DNA of 64,000 nt from Chlamydiota bacterium (GCA_016866475.1 VGMF01000002.1:62001-126000), one strand, 5' to 3'; positions 16,656 through 25,127 are shown, numbered from the stretch's first letter. The notes: generated by a model not told the origin, from the sequence alone. Numbers and translations: made by a program.

Positions 16656-17411
16656 TTAAAGATCCAGTCCGCCAAATGGGGAGTTTGCTCGGAGAAATCC
16701 CTCCTTACTTTTACTTTTTTTGATCGCTTCTTTGATGCTAAAGGTGAGATCCTGGTCGTAGTTCTGCTTCGAGGCCCATATCAAGTAGTTGATCGGAATT
16801 TCGTTAAAGGATCGCCCTTTGTATTTCCCAAGGGGCATGTTTTTAAGAAGAATTGGGGCTTGCATCCTATTAAGGATCTCCTTGACCGATTTAAATCTAC
16901 GAGTCAGATGTTTGAAAACCTGGATGTTTACCCTTACATCGTTCATAGCACGGTGCGCCCCTTCCTCTTCTACGTTGAAATGGCGGCGCAGCACCTCGAG
17001 GGAATTGGAGGGGCTTTCCCCGTAAAGACGGGCAAGGCGCAGGGTGTCAATCACCTGTATATTGTCAAAAGGATGAGAAATTTTGGCTCTTTTGAAAGCG
17101 CTTTTGAGCATTTCAATATCAAATGAAATTCCGTGTCCCACAATCACATGATCCTGGATCATCTCATTGAGTTTTGAGAGAAAGGTCTCAATCTTTGGAG
17201 CCCCCTTGCACATTTCATTTGTAATATGGTGGATGTCGATCACCTCTAGGGGTATCGTTACCTCTGGATCAATCAGGCTTTCAAAGGTTTCGAACTCCTC
17301 CTTTAAGGTAAATTGGACTGCTGCGATTTCGCATATACGGTCTTTTTCGGTATCAAGTCCTGTCGATTCTACGTCGATGCATATAAATTTTTCTTGGGAG
17401 AGTGGTCTCAT
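16656..17411 (-). CDS. dnaQ: DnaQ-like 3'-5' exonuclease with C-terminal DUF3820-like domain
   Basis: DEDDh exonuclease related to the epsilon proofreading subunit of DNA polymerase III. Exo I CIDVESTGLDTEKDRICEIAAVQF, Exo II VGHGISFDIEMLKSAF and Exo III EGAHRAMNDVRVN are all present, with the catalytic D, E, D, H and D. After about residue 190 comes a short extra domain, MPLGKYKGRSFNEIPINYLIWASKQ, of the type often appended to such nucleases. Chlamydiae carry more than one dnaQ gene. This one lies next to tsaE and DUF2709 as CT536 does, so it is the second-copy type and may serve repair rather than replication. It overlaps engB by 4 bp. Confidence 0.9.
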   Translation of the reverse strand: MRPLSQEKFICIDVESTGLDTEKDRICEIAAVQFTLKEEFETFESLIDPEVTIPLEVIDIHHITNEMCKGAPKIETFLSKLNEMIQDHVIVGHGISFDIEMLKSAFKRAKISHPFDNIQVIDTLRLARLYGESPSNSLEVLRRHFNVEEEGAHRAMNDVRVNIQVFKHLTRRFKSVKEILNRMQAPILLKNMPLGKYKGRSFNEIPINYLIWASKQNYDQDLTFSIKEAIKKSKSKEGFLRANSPFGGLDL

Positions 17412-18025
17412 GCTAGGGCCGGTAAGGGGGGTTCTTTTTCGTGTTGCTGCTCTGCTACCATGTGCAGCTTTTGCAGTAGAGTGTTTTTCCCCTCGACACT
17501 ATGCACCGAATAAAAGAGGGGATGCGCTTGGAATTTTGCCCGAATTTCTTCGGTTTTTTTGTGTTTTTGTGAGGCGTTGAGCTTGTCTGATTTCGTAACA
17601 ATCAGCGTATACTCAAGTGCGTTTGCTCGCATCCATTCTATCATCTGCAAATCCGATTCAAATAAAGGGTGTCTGCTATCGGTCAGCAAAAGAACGTGGG
17701 GACGGTACTCTGTTAAAAAATTCTCCATCAAAGAGCCCCAGGTATGCCTAAGGGACTTTCCCGTTTCGGAAAATCCGTACCCCGGAAGATCGAAGAGGTA
17801 CATTTGACCATCAATATCAAAAAGATTGATCGCCTGTGTTTTGCCGGGCACTGACGATACCTTGGCAAGTTTGGGACTATCGCAGAGGTGATTGATTAGG
17901 GAGGATTTGCCGACGTTGGAGCGCCCAACCATGCAAAATTTAGGCATTTTGGGCCGGATGCCTCCTAGGGGGAGATTAACAAAAGTGTTTACAAAACGGG
18001 AGTTTTTAAAATTTATTCTTTTCAT
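17408..18025 (-). CDS. engB: YihA/EngB GTPase, ribosome biogenesis
   Basis: Ras-like GTPase needed for 50S subunit assembly. G1 GRSNVGKSS at about residues 34-42, G2/G3 PGKTQAINLF and FDLPGYGFSE, G4 TKSDKLN, and the G5 region near VHSVEGKN. 205 aa is typical. It is translationally coupled on both sides: it overlaps tsaE by 4 bp upstream and dnaQ by 4 bp downstream. Confidence 0.95.
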   Translation of the reverse strand: MKRINFKNSRFVNTFVNLPLGGIRPKMPKFCMVGRSNVGKSSLINHLCDSPKLAKVSSVPGKTQAINLFDIDGQMYLFDLPGYGFSETGKSLRHTWGSLMENFLTEYRPHVLLLTDSRHPLFESDLQMIEWMRANALEYTLIVTKSDKLNASQKHKKTEEIRAKFQAHPLFYSVHSVEGKNTLLQKLHMVAEQQHEKEPPLPALA

Positions 18026-18468
18026 GTTAGGATCAGGCTCCCTTCTTGCATAATCAAGGGGCAGAAAGAAAATAGCCTCTCATCCCTGCCGCAGGGATTG
18101 ATTGTAATCTCTAGCCGGTTTCGGGGCAATAGCGAAAGTGCGATGTCAGGCCACTCGATGACTTTAATTCTAGTATCTTCTTGAAGGAGCTCCTCTAACC
18201 CAAGCTCCTCTAAAAGTTCCTCAGATTGAACCCGGTAGAGGTCAAAATGGGCAAGACTGTTCTCGTAGAGGTGCACGTAATTGTAAGTGGGGCTGACGAT
18301 CTCGTCGATAGGGGTTTTTGTAAGAATGTGAATCAAAAATTTCGCAAATGAGGTTTTACCGGCCCCAAGCCCGCCTCGGAGAAGCAGACAAGGGGTTTTT
18401 TGCAACAGCGGGGCTATGCACGCGGCAATTTGGGCCGTTTCTTCTAAAGAACTAGACTTCAGCGGCAT
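18022..18468 (-). CDS. tsaE: tRNA t6A37 modification ATPase TsaE (YjeE)
   Basis: Small ATPase of the threonylcarbamoyl-adenosine pathway, acting with TsaB, TsaC and TsaD on ANN-decoding tRNAs. Walker A LRGGLGAGKTSFAKFL at about residues 31-46, then SPTYNYVHLYENSLAHFDLYRV (family-specific) and a Walker-B-like IKVIEWPDIA. 148 aa is normal. Its start lies 17 bp inside the DUF2709 gene. The pairing with DUF2709 matches CT537-CT538 of C. trachomatis. Confidence 0.94.
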   Translation of the reverse strand: MPLKSSSLEETAQIAACIAPLLQKTPCLLLRGGLGAGKTSFAKFLIHILTKTPIDEIVSPTYNYVHLYENSLAHFDLYRVQSEELLEELGLEELLQEDTRIKVIEWPDIALSLLPRNRLEITINPCGRDERLFSFCPLIMQEGSLILT

Positions 18469-19198
18469 CCTCGTGCTCTCCCTCTTCTAGCCAGGATGCT
18501 ATGTATTTGGAGAATTCGGGATATTGGCTCATCGCCTCCACAAAGCTTGAGATCTGTGCCTCTTTGAGGTTTTCCTCAATAAATTTTAAAAAATCCTCTT
18601 GGATCTCGTAACGGTTCTGGGAGGGAACTTCGGCCAAGGGGATAGATTTAAGCTGGTGGTGGACGAAATCTTCTACAACGCTTGCCTTGTTTGCAAAGAG
18701 TTTGCCTGTTACAGCTGAAGAAAAAACAGTTTTTTTAAGCGCTACTTTCTGCGGCTTAATGTAGTTTTTTATCACCTCGGGATCTTCTGAAACAAAGAAA
18801 CGTTTTACCCGTTGACCGTCGACCCGCTCGGTATTCTCTTTGCAGCGGGATACCCAGTCGTAAATAGCATCTTGGGGATTGGCGTGGGTGTTGTCACCGA
18901 AAACCTTTCCGGAAAAAGGGCATATGTAGATCTTTTTTGTCTGAGCGTTGACTTCGGGTTCGCCGATTTGGATTTTAATCTCGGTTTCACGCCAAAGCTT
19001 TCCCTGTTTTTCAAGGAAATGGATCAGCTCCTCTTTGCTCTTGTAGATTCTTTTTTCCTTGAGAAAGATGACCGGATTGAGGTGGTGCTTTTTTTCAAGG
19101 TAAAAAAGGTAGGATGTGATCAGATCCGGTTTGCGGTTTTTTTTAAAAAAGCTTTTGAGCTCTTCGATAAGTGTTGTAGAAATGACCGCGGTTGTCAT
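18452..19198 (-). CDS. Chlamydia-specific DUF2709 family protein (CT538-like)
   Basis: Function unknown. 248 aa, soluble, no signal peptide. Recognisable blocks: an N-terminal helical segment with FYLEKKHHLNPVIFLKEKRIY, a central IYICPFSGKVFGDNTHANPQDAIYDWVSRC and a second VFSSAVTGKLFANKASVVEDFV. The two ICPFSGKVFGDNT and FSSAVTGKLFANK segments resemble each other, with the first retaining one cysteine, which may reflect an internal repeat. The C-terminus is acidic. I assign it to DUF2709 by similarity to CT538 and by the tsaE neighbour. It is the first gene of a five-gene unit ending with pgk. Confidence 0.85.
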   Translation of the reverse strand: MTTAVISTTLIEELKSFFKKNRKPDLITSYLFYLEKKHHLNPVIFLKEKRIYKSKEELIHFLEKQGKLWRETEIKIQIGEPEVNAQTKKIYICPFSGKVFGDNTHANPQDAIYDWVSRCKENTERVDGQRVKRFFVSEDPEVIKNYIKPQKVALKKTVFSSAVTGKLFANKASVVEDFVHHQLKSIPLAEVPSQNRYEIQEDFLKFIEENLKEAQISSFVEAMSQYPEFSKYIASWLEEGEHEDAAEV

Positions 19199-19247
19199 CT
19201 TAACCTCATGGGTACTCTAAATGGAATAAGCTACTTTACCCAATTCT

Positions 19248-19261
19248 TTGATTATAATCAA
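19248..19261. promoter_or_regulatory. Palindrome with TATAAT on both strands
   Basis: TTGATTATAATCAA is a perfect 14-bp palindrome between the divergent DUF2709 and argS genes. It presents a -10 consensus TATAAT on the plus strand (19253-19258) and on the minus strand (19256-19251). No good -35 element is seen for either direction, so it may be a shared promoter core or an operator. Confidence 0.45.
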
Positions 19262-19306
19262 GTAGGTGTTATGCTCCTTAGCCTAAGATAAATCAATAAA
19301 AACTCG

Positions 19307-21013
19307 ATGAAAAACATCCCTTTCAACCCTTGTCACCTGCAGCACAAGCTCCAAGAAGCAGTTCAAAAAGCCATCTTCAAATCTATAGGAATTTCTTTAA
19401 TCCCTGAAATCTCCAGGTCGAAGCCACCCCAGGATTCCGATTATCAAACAGCAGTCGCCATGGGGCTTGCCAAGGAAATGAAGAAAAATCCGATAGAGGT
19501 TGGGCAGATAGTATTGGAAGCCATTAGCGATCCCCTAATCCGAAAGGTGGAGCTCGCCGGGCCCGGATTTATCAATATTTATCTTGAGGAATCGACTCTT
19601 GAAGCGCTCAGCACGCACCTATTTGCCCCTCGGCCACCCAATCCGGAACGCATTTTGATTGATTATTCTTCCCCAAACGTGGCAAAGGAGTTGCACGTGG
19701 GGCATTTACGATCGACAATCATAGGTGATTCTCTTGCCAGACTCTTTGAGTGGCTTGGTTTTGAAGTGATGAAAATCAACCACATTGGAGATTTTGGTAC
19801 CCAGTTCGGGATGCTTGTGACGTTTATAGTCGAAAACAATCTTGATTTAGATAATGGCCGACTTTCTGACTTAATGGAGTGGTACAGAGCAAGCAAGGTC
19901 TCTTTTGATGGAGATCCGGGGTTTAAAAAGCGTGCGCAAGAGATGGTGGTGCGTCTTCAGTCAAGTGAAGAAGAGATCCATCGTATTTGGCAAAAGATCC
20001 TTGAGATATCCCGCCTTGGTTTCAATGAGATTTATAAAGTTTTAGACGTGCGTCTTTTAGAAAGGGGCGAATCTTTCTACCAGCCTTATTTGAAGTCTGT
20101 TGTCGATCTGTTTGAAAAACAGGGCCTTTTGGAGATATCAAAAGGGGCAAAGTGTGTCTTTCTTCCAGGTTATAAAGACCAAAACAATCATCCTCTTCCT
20201 TTGATCATTCAAAAATCGGATAGTGGCTACAATTACGCCACAACCGATTTGGCAGCACTTAAATACAGGATTGAAGAGGATAAGGCCGACAGGATTATTT
20301 ACGTAACGGACAGTGGGCAATCGCAACATTTGCATATGGTGTTTGATGCGGCAAATAAGTGTGGTTATTACAGTCCCAAAAAGACCCTTGTTGAGCATGC
20401 TCCGTTCGGTTTAGTTCTCAACGTCGACGGAACCAAAATGAAAACGCGCTCAGGGGAGGTATTTCGACTCATAGACCTCCTTAAAGAGGCGGTGCAAAGA
20501 GCAAAAGAGATTTTGCTGGAGCGGTACCAGGAGGATATCGACGAGGACGAAATTGAGGAGATGGCAAAAATACTTGGTGTGAACGCAATCAAATACGCAG
20601 ACCTGTCATGTGTGCGCTCAAAGGACTATGTTTTCAGTTTCGATCGGATGTTGCGTTTTGACGGGAACACTGCAGCTTTTAATCTTTATTCGTATGTTCG
20701 GATTCAAAGCATTTTAAAAAAATGTCAAAAAGAGCCTGCCCCCATAAGTTTAGCCCATCCCACAGAGAGGAAACTGCTATTGGCTCTATTTCAATTCTAC
20801 GAGACGATAGATCTAGTTCAACGGGATTTGATGCCGCATAGGATCGCAGAGTACCTTTACCATCTTGCAGAAACATTCAATGAATTTTTTAGGGATTGCC
20901 GTGTAGAGGGGGTGGAAGAAGAGGCCTCAAGAATTAGTTTATTGCACAAAACCCTTAAAGCTTTTGAAGCGTGTTTTCAAATTCTAGGTTTGAAAACTCT
21001 TACGAGGATGTAA
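19307..21013 (+). CDS. argS: Arginyl-tRNA synthetase
   Basis: Class I synthetase charging tRNA-Arg. N-terminal Add-1 domain (about 1-110), HIGH box as HVGHLRST (130-137), the class-specific SGYNYATTDLAALKYR and YVTDSGQSQHLHMVF, a KMSKS equivalent in VDGTKMKTRSGEVF, and the C-terminal anticodon-binding helical domain. 568 aa is typical. It stands alone on the forward strand, convergent with epmB. In C. trachomatis argS and murA are neighbours; here epmB lies between them. Confidence 0.97.
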   Translation: MKNIPFNPCHLQHKLQEAVQKAIFKSIGISLIPEISRSKPPQDSDYQTAVAMGLAKEMKKNPIEVGQIVLEAISDPLIRKVELAGPGFINIYLEESTLEALSTHLFAPRPPNPERILIDYSSPNVAKELHVGHLRSTIIGDSLARLFEWLGFEVMKINHIGDFGTQFGMLVTFIVENNLDLDNGRLSDLMEWYRASKVSFDGDPGFKKRAQEMVVRLQSSEEEIHRIWQKILEISRLGFNEIYKVLDVRLLERGESFYQPYLKSVVDLFEKQGLLEISKGAKCVFLPGYKDQNNHPLPLIIQKSDSGYNYATTDLAALKYRIEEDKADRIIYVTDSGQSQHLHMVFDAANKCGYYSPKKTLVEHAPFGLVLNVDGTKMKTRSGEVFRLIDLLKEAVQRAKEILLERYQEDIDEDEIEEMAKILGVNAIKYADLSCVRSKDYVFSFDRMLRFDGNTAAFNLYSYVRIQSILKKCQKEPAPISLAHPTERKLLLALFQFYETIDLVQRDLMPHRIAEYLYHLAETFNEFFRDCRVEGVEEEASRISLLHKTLKAFEACFQILGLKTLTRM

Positions 21014-21031
21014 GGAAGTTTAATGCGGTTG

Positions 21032-21063
21032 TTGATCTAGACGATTCGTCTAGACGAAATCAA
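21032..21063. terminator. Palindromic terminator-like element between argS and epmB
   Basis: TCTAGACGA (21036-21044) and TCGTCTAGA (21046-21054) form a perfect 9-bp inverted repeat with one base between. Further outer pairing is TTGA against TCAA. It lies in the 54-bp gap between convergent genes, so a two-way terminator is the simplest reading, although there is no long T-run. Confidence 0.5.
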
Positions 21064-21067
21064 AGTT

Positions 21068-22042
21068 TTATCGAACTGCCTCTTTTAGGAGGGGTGTTTT
21101 TGAGGGCTGATTAGGAATTTCCTGGACATACCGGGGGACAAGATAACCGGGAAGCCTCTCTCTTAGCTGTTCAACAAGCTCAAGCCCTTCTTCAATCGGA
21201 ACCTCAAAATGCGAGGCGCCTTGGACCCGATCAAGCTGATGTAGGTAATAGGGGAGCACACCGGATCTGAAAAGGTCAAACGAGAGCTTTTCCAAAGTAA
21301 AAACATCATCGTTTACGCCTTTAAGAAGGACACTTTGGGACAATAAAATAATTTTTAAATCTTTCAATTTATCAAAAGCTTCCGTTAGATCTTCGCCCAG
21401 CTCAAGGGGGTGATTCACATGCACTACAAAGATAACATTTTTTTTCAGCCGGGCCAGGCAACTTAAGAGCTCAGCATCAAGGCGGTTTGGATCTGCAATC
21501 AGGGTACGCGTGTGGAACCGGATGATTTGAAGGTGACTTATGGTATCAAGCTCTAAAAGTAAGGGGATCAATGAGCTGTTTTTAAGTGAAAGGGGATCTC
21601 CTCCGCTTAAGATTACCTCATGCAGGGTAGTGTTTTTCTTCATAAGATCTAACTCTTCAGAAAACCCGCCGGCATTTGTTTCATAAGGGAAATTTTGACG
21701 AAAACAGTAGCGGCAGTGCATGGCACAGGCTTTGGTAGTCAAAATAAGGGAACGGCCCGCATATTTTTGCAGGTACTTTGGGCCCAAACGAAACAGGGGA
21801 TCATTCACGGGTTCAAGGGTAAAAGACTCGAGAGAAGCCGTCTCTTTAAGAAGAGGAACAAACTGAAGAAAAAGGGGGCATGTAGGGTCATTCTTCCCCA
21901 TTTTTTCAGCCAAACGGCGCGGTACCATGAGGGGAAAGCGGGGCCGTCTCCAGACAAGCGCCCTGTTTTCTTCTGAAAATTCTAGAAAATCCAGAAGCGT
22001 ATCAATAGCAGTAAACGTTTTATTCTTTAAAGGAACGGCCAT
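21068..22042 (-). CDS. epmB: EF-P beta-lysylation radical SAM aminomutase EpmB (KamA-like)
   Basis: Radical SAM lysine 2,3-aminomutase-type enzyme; EpmB makes (R)-beta-lysine that EpmA attaches to elongation factor P. The 4Fe-4S motif is CAMHCRYC at about residues 107-114, followed by FRQNFPYE. EVILSGGDPL is the SAM-binding GGDP stretch. The C-terminal YLVPRYVQEIPNQPSKTPL closely resembles E. coli EpmB, including the lysine expected to hold PLP. 324 aa fits EpmB rather than longer clostridial KamA. epmA is not in this window. It separates argS from murA, a pair adjacent in C. trachomatis. Confidence 0.9.
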   Translation of the reverse strand: MAVPLKNKTFTAIDTLLDFLEFSEENRALVWRRPRFPLMVPRRLAEKMGKNDPTCPLFLQFVPLLKETASLESFTLEPVNDPLFRLGPKYLQKYAGRSLILTTKACAMHCRYCFRQNFPYETNAGGFSEELDLMKKNTTLHEVILSGGDPLSLKNSSLIPLLLELDTISHLQIIRFHTRTLIADPNRLDAELLSCLARLKKNVIFVVHVNHPLELGEDLTEAFDKLKDLKIILLSQSVLLKGVNDDVFTLEKLSFDLFRSGVLPYYLHQLDRVQGASHFEVPIEEGLELVEQLRERLPGYLVPRYVQEIPNQPSKTPLLKEAVR

Positions 22043-22055
22043 AAAAATCTCGAGT

Positions 22056-22190
22056 ATGAGTATAGAGTCTTTTAAATTAGGATTGAACCTTTTTTCGTTA
22101 GGAGTATCTGCATCTTTTTGCTTTCCTGCATCGGTGTCCGCAAAACAGACAAAAATTTGGGGTAATTTTAAAAATTTCCATCTTGGTTAA
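22056..22190 (+). CDS. Possible 44-aa peptide with a signal-like N-terminus (uncertain)
   Basis: Short frame from ATG 22056, divergent from epmB, reading MSIESFKLGLNLFSLGVSAS and onward to a TAA at 22190. The hydrophobic stretch and an AxA-like site (ASVSA-K) look like a signal peptide. There is no good ribosome-binding site (AAAGGA lies over 20 nt upstream). Part of it is the first copy of a 19-bp repeat (22062-22080). It may be chance. Confidence 0.25.
   Translation: MSIESFKLGLNLFSLGVSASFCFPASVSAKQTKIWGNFKNFHLG
22062..22080 (+). repeat. 19-bp direct repeat, copy 1
   Basis: ATAGAGTCTTTTAAATTAG occurs here and again, identical and in the same orientation, at 25124-25142. The pair brackets the murA, ATP-grasp and ispF genes. 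A chance 19-base match in 64 kb is unlikely, so this may mark an old insertion or rearrangement. Confidence 0.7.
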
Positions 22191-22286
22191 AAAACTAGAG
22201 GATTTTTTGCGGTAAAAAAAATTTAAATAGTGTTGAAGAGGATTTTTTGGAAAAAACTTTATGTTAACGTTGTTGAGGGCCCCCTT

Positions 22287-23645
22287 TTAATCGGCGATAG
22301 GGAAGGGGAGGATGTCGGCACCGAGGGTTTGCAGGGGTTCCAATAAATTTCCGTACCCTCGTCCCAAAAAATGTATATTGAAAAGTGTGGAAGGCCCCTT
22401 TGCCATAAGGGCTGCAATCACATAGGCGAATCCAGCTCTGAGATCCGGGATAAAGATATCCCTCCCTACAAGTGGGGAACGGCCGGTGATGTAGGCCGTG
22501 TGTTGAAAACCCTGCCCCTTAAACCGGCAAGAAAGTTCTCCACAGCACTCTGGTGACAGTTCGATATTTGCACCCATTTCGACAAGTGTTTTGGTGTAAC
22601 CAAAACGCTGTTCATACACCGTCTCGTGCACCCGGTGGGTCCCTTCCACCTGGGTCAAAAGGGTGACAAGCGGTTGTTGCATGTCTGTCAAAAAATTTGG
22701 ATAGGGCCCCGTTTCTACCATGATCGAGCCCTTTAAAGGGGCGTCGTATTTAAATAAAATCCCATTATCCTGTACATAAAAGGGGGCTTTGACCTGGTGT
22801 AACAGACTTAGAAGGTTTCCCAAATGCTCCTGACGTGCCCCTTCAACAAATATCTCCCCTTGGGTCGCATAGGCAAGCATCGCAAACGATGCAGCGTAGG
22901 CTCTGTCGGGAATAAGAGTGTGTTCCACACCGGTGTAGGAGCCTTTTTGTACCTTGATGGTCCTATCATCGATAAAGGTAATGATAACACCGATTTTTTG
23001 TATAAAATGGATGAGATCGTAAAATTCCGGTTCTAAGCTTATATTACTGATATAAGTGGTTCCTAAAGCCCATGAAGCTGCTAAAAGAGCATTCTCACTT
23101 GCACCTAGCGAGGGGTAATCTAAATGGATATGTCCTCCTCGAAGTCCTGTAGGGGCTTTTGCTATGTAAAGATCCGTCACCCCCTCCCTCTCGATTTTCA
23201 AGTCTACGCCAAGAGTTTTGAGGGCTTGAAAATGGTAATTTACCGGCCTTGCACCAATCTGGCATCCCCCCACCGAGGGTATTTTTACCGCTTCAGTAGT
23301 TCTACCTATCAAAGCACCTAAAAGCAAAATAGGGATCCGGTTCGCTCCGCTAAAGCGGTTTGCAACCGTTGTCGATGTGATGGATGGTGTATGAATAGAA
23401 AGAGTATGGGTTTTTCGATCCCACTGTATTTGGCTTCCAATAGAGGAGAGCATTTCTACGGTAATTTCAACTTCTTGAATGTTGGGTACGTTATGGAGTG
23501 TGCAAATTTGATCTGTTAGAAGGGAGGCCACGAGACATTTGGTGACGCTGTTTTTTGCACCTAATGCACGCACCGAGCCGAATAAAGGATTTCCCCCATA
23601 AATTTTGTAGCCTGTTTTAGAAAAAGTTGACTGAGCTAGTGTCAT
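22287..23645 (-). CDS. murA: UDP-N-acetylglucosamine 1-carboxyvinyltransferase
   Basis: First committed step of peptidoglycan synthesis: transfers enolpyruvate from PEP to UDP-GlcNAc. The catalytic loop reads SVGGCQIGARPVNYHF, so the active-site residue (Cys128 here, Cys115 in E. coli) is cysteine. C. trachomatis has aspartate at this place, which gives fosfomycin resistance, so this enzyme differs from that genus. Other blocks are GAKNSVTK near residue 30 (K and N of the active site) and the C-terminal DLRAGFAYVIAAL. 452 aa is slightly longer than usual. It starts 2 bp after the ATP-grasp gene and must be cotranscribed with it. DacF, which acts downstream on the wall, is encoded at about 51.8-53.2 kb. 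Confidence 0.95.
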   Translation of the reverse strand: MTLAQSTFSKTGYKIYGGNPLFGSVRALGAKNSVTKCLVASLLTDQICTLHNVPNIQEVEITVEMLSSIGSQIQWDRKTHTLSIHTPSITSTTVANRFSGANRIPILLLGALIGRTTEAVKIPSVGGCQIGARPVNYHFQALKTLGVDLKIEREGVTDLYIAKAPTGLRGGHIHLDYPSLGASENALLAASWALGTTYISNISLEPEFYDLIHFIQKIGVIITFIDDRTIKVQKGSYTGVEHTLIPDRAYAASFAMLAYATQGEIFVEGARQEHLGNLLSLLHQVKAPFYVQDNGILFKYDAPLKGSIMVETGPYPNFLTDMQQPLVTLLTQVEGTHRVHETVYEQRFGYTKTLVEMGANIELSPECCGELSCRFKGQGFQHTAYITGRSPLVGRDIFIPDLRAGFAYVIAALMAKGPSTLFNIHFLGRGYGNLLEPLQTLGADILPFPIAD

Positions 23646-23647
23646 TC

Positions 23648-24529
23648 TTAAAGCTTATCGAGGAAAAGATTTTTTGGGAATCGAAGTTGTTGTTTGTAGT
23701 TATCAATGAGGCAGTTTGGCAGGAGGGGATCGCTCGGGGAAGGGCCAATTTTTAGGCGCATCTGTTTAAATCCTTTTTTTTTCGCATACATCAGGGCAAC
23801 GTAACCCATAGTTTTACGTGGGTTCATTTCACAAATCGGAACAGAGCCCTCCGTGTGGACGAAGGAATCCAATCCAACATTTCCCCGAAAGCCCATTCGA
23901 CGAACGGTTTCAAGCAATTCTTTGGCCTCTCCAATATGGGTATCAAAAATCTTTTTATCAATCGAAATACAACCTATCTCAGTGCCACGGTAGCCTCCCC
24001 CCGATGCTACAAGAAGATGGGTCTCTCCAAGATATTCGAGTCCGCTGTCATGAACAATCCATTGGGTGCTAAAATCGAGTGTGCGAACGAACCAGGGTTC
24101 TGCTAAGCAAGGGTAGCGGACGATATCTTCGGCTTTCCGGGCATGCCCCATACCTGAAAAACTAATGAACTGTTTAAAAACGCATTGATTGCTAAACGCC
24201 CTTTCAAAAGCCAAGGCCTCCTCTTTATTTGTGATAATCTTTGATCCCTTGGGTCGGTTGGAGTGATAAAAAAGAAACTCTTTTGATAGAAGTTTTACCG
24301 TAATAGGGTCTTGCTGCACCCAAAGCTCAAGAGGGCCAAGCATAGGGTCAAAAGGGCAGATCGTGTAATCAGGAATAGGGGCAGGGGGGAAAGCATCAAC
24401 TAGTAGCGTAGATCCTTTAGGCGCATACAAAAGGGGGAGGTACTGAAAAAGATAGTGTGCATGGCGCAGAGTTTGTTTAGGCGCTAATAGAGTCTCTTCA
24501 AACCAGGTGTTGCAGTAGTGCAAGTGCAT
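23648..24529 (-). CDS. ATP-grasp-fold protein of unknown function, cotranscribed with murA
   Basis: 293 aa, no signal peptide. The pattern fits the ATP-grasp superfamily of carboxylate-amine/thiol ligases. A candidate nucleotide lysine and glycine loop is VFKQFISFSGMGHARK at about residues 116-131. GGGYRGTEIG is near the middle. GNVGLDSFV is followed by ICEMNPRKTMGYVAL, the acidic-Asn-Arg metal and phosphate motif (E-x-N-P-R). Family members join an acid to an amine using ATP; the substrates here are unknown. Because murA follows after only 2 bp, a role in cell-wall precursors or wall-linked amino acids is a fair guess, not more. The 5' end faces ispF across a divergent spacer of about 100 bp. 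Confidence 0.72.
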   Translation of the reverse strand: MHLHYCNTWFEETLLAPKQTLRHAHYLFQYLPLLYAPKGSTLLVDAFPPAPIPDYTICPFDPMLGPLELWVQQDPITVKLLSKEFLFYHSNRPKGSKIITNKEEALAFERAFSNQCVFKQFISFSGMGHARKAEDIVRYPCLAEPWFVRTLDFSTQWIVHDSGLEYLGETHLLVASGGGYRGTEIGCISIDKKIFDTHIGEAKELLETVRRMGFRGNVGLDSFVHTEGSVPICEMNPRKTMGYVALMYAKKKGFKQMRLKIGPSPSDPLLPNCLIDNYKQQLRFPKNLFLDKL

Positions 24530-24632
24530 ATGTTATACAGATGTGGTTTTAAGAGTAGAGAAAAAGTCTAAAATAGAGAAGATTTTAGATTTCATTATTC
24601 ATATCTTTTTAGCGGAGTCAGGGTGTTTTTTC

Positions 24633-25127
24633 ATGGATCGACCAGATTTTTTTAGAGAATACTGTACAGGTTTTGGGGAAGATAGTCATCAATTTAGAGA
24701 GGATACTGACGGTTGCATTATTGCAGGGCACCATTTTGCAAATGTCCCCTCGTTTGATGCTGATTCGGATGGGGATATTGTGTTTCACGCCTTATGCCAG
24801 GCTATTACTTCCGTGACCCATGTTCCGATTTTAGGGGGTTTAGCAATAAAGTATTGTCGAGAGAAGGGGATTCGCGACAGTAAAATTTTTCTCAAAGAAG
24901 CCCTGGCAACTCTCGGATCATGGAAAATAGTCCATTGTGTTGTATCGCTTACAGCACTAAGACCCCGTCTGCAGCCCCACGAAAGGCTTCTACGCACCCA
25001 TATTGCAGAGGTCTTAGGTTTAGACATCGAAAAAGTTGGGATAGTTTTTACATCGGGGAACTATCTTTGCATGGCCGGAGAGGGGAAAGGAGTTACGTGC
25101 CGTGCAGTTGTCTCCTTTCAAAGATAG
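24633..25127 (+). CDS. ispF: 2-C-methyl-D-erythritol 2,4-cyclodiphosphate synthase
   Basis: MEP-pathway enzyme making the cyclic diphosphate intermediate of isoprenoids, including the undecaprenyl chain made by UppS (37272). ATG 24633 is chosen because homologues begin just before the motif; the frame is open back to 24543 but that adds 30 unlikely residues. The zinc motif appears as GFGEDSHQF (D-x-H), with FDADSDGDIVFHAL following and KGVTCRAVVSF at the end. The canonical H of the S-D-G-D-V-x-x-H stretch is present. 164 aa is normal. Neighbouring a CysJ-like gene matches CT434-CT435. Its stop lies in the second copy of the 19-bp repeat. Confidence 0.92.
   Translation: MDRPDFFREYCTGFGEDSHQFREDTDGCIIAGHHFANVPSFDADSDGDIVFHALCQAITSVTHVPILGGLAIKYCREKGIRDSKIFLKEALATLGSWKIVHCVVSLTALRPRLQPHERLLRTHIAEVLGLDIEKVGIVFTSGNYLCMAGEGKGVTCRAVVSFQR

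Noticed and set aside
18812-19291. 159-codon plus-strand frame before argS
   Set aside because: Antisense to the DUF2709 gene with no recognisable domain; its end only happens to lie in the argS leader.
24543-24632. N-terminal extension of ispF
   Set aside because: IspF proteins start just before the GxGxDxHxF motif; the extra 30 residues look like translated spacer.
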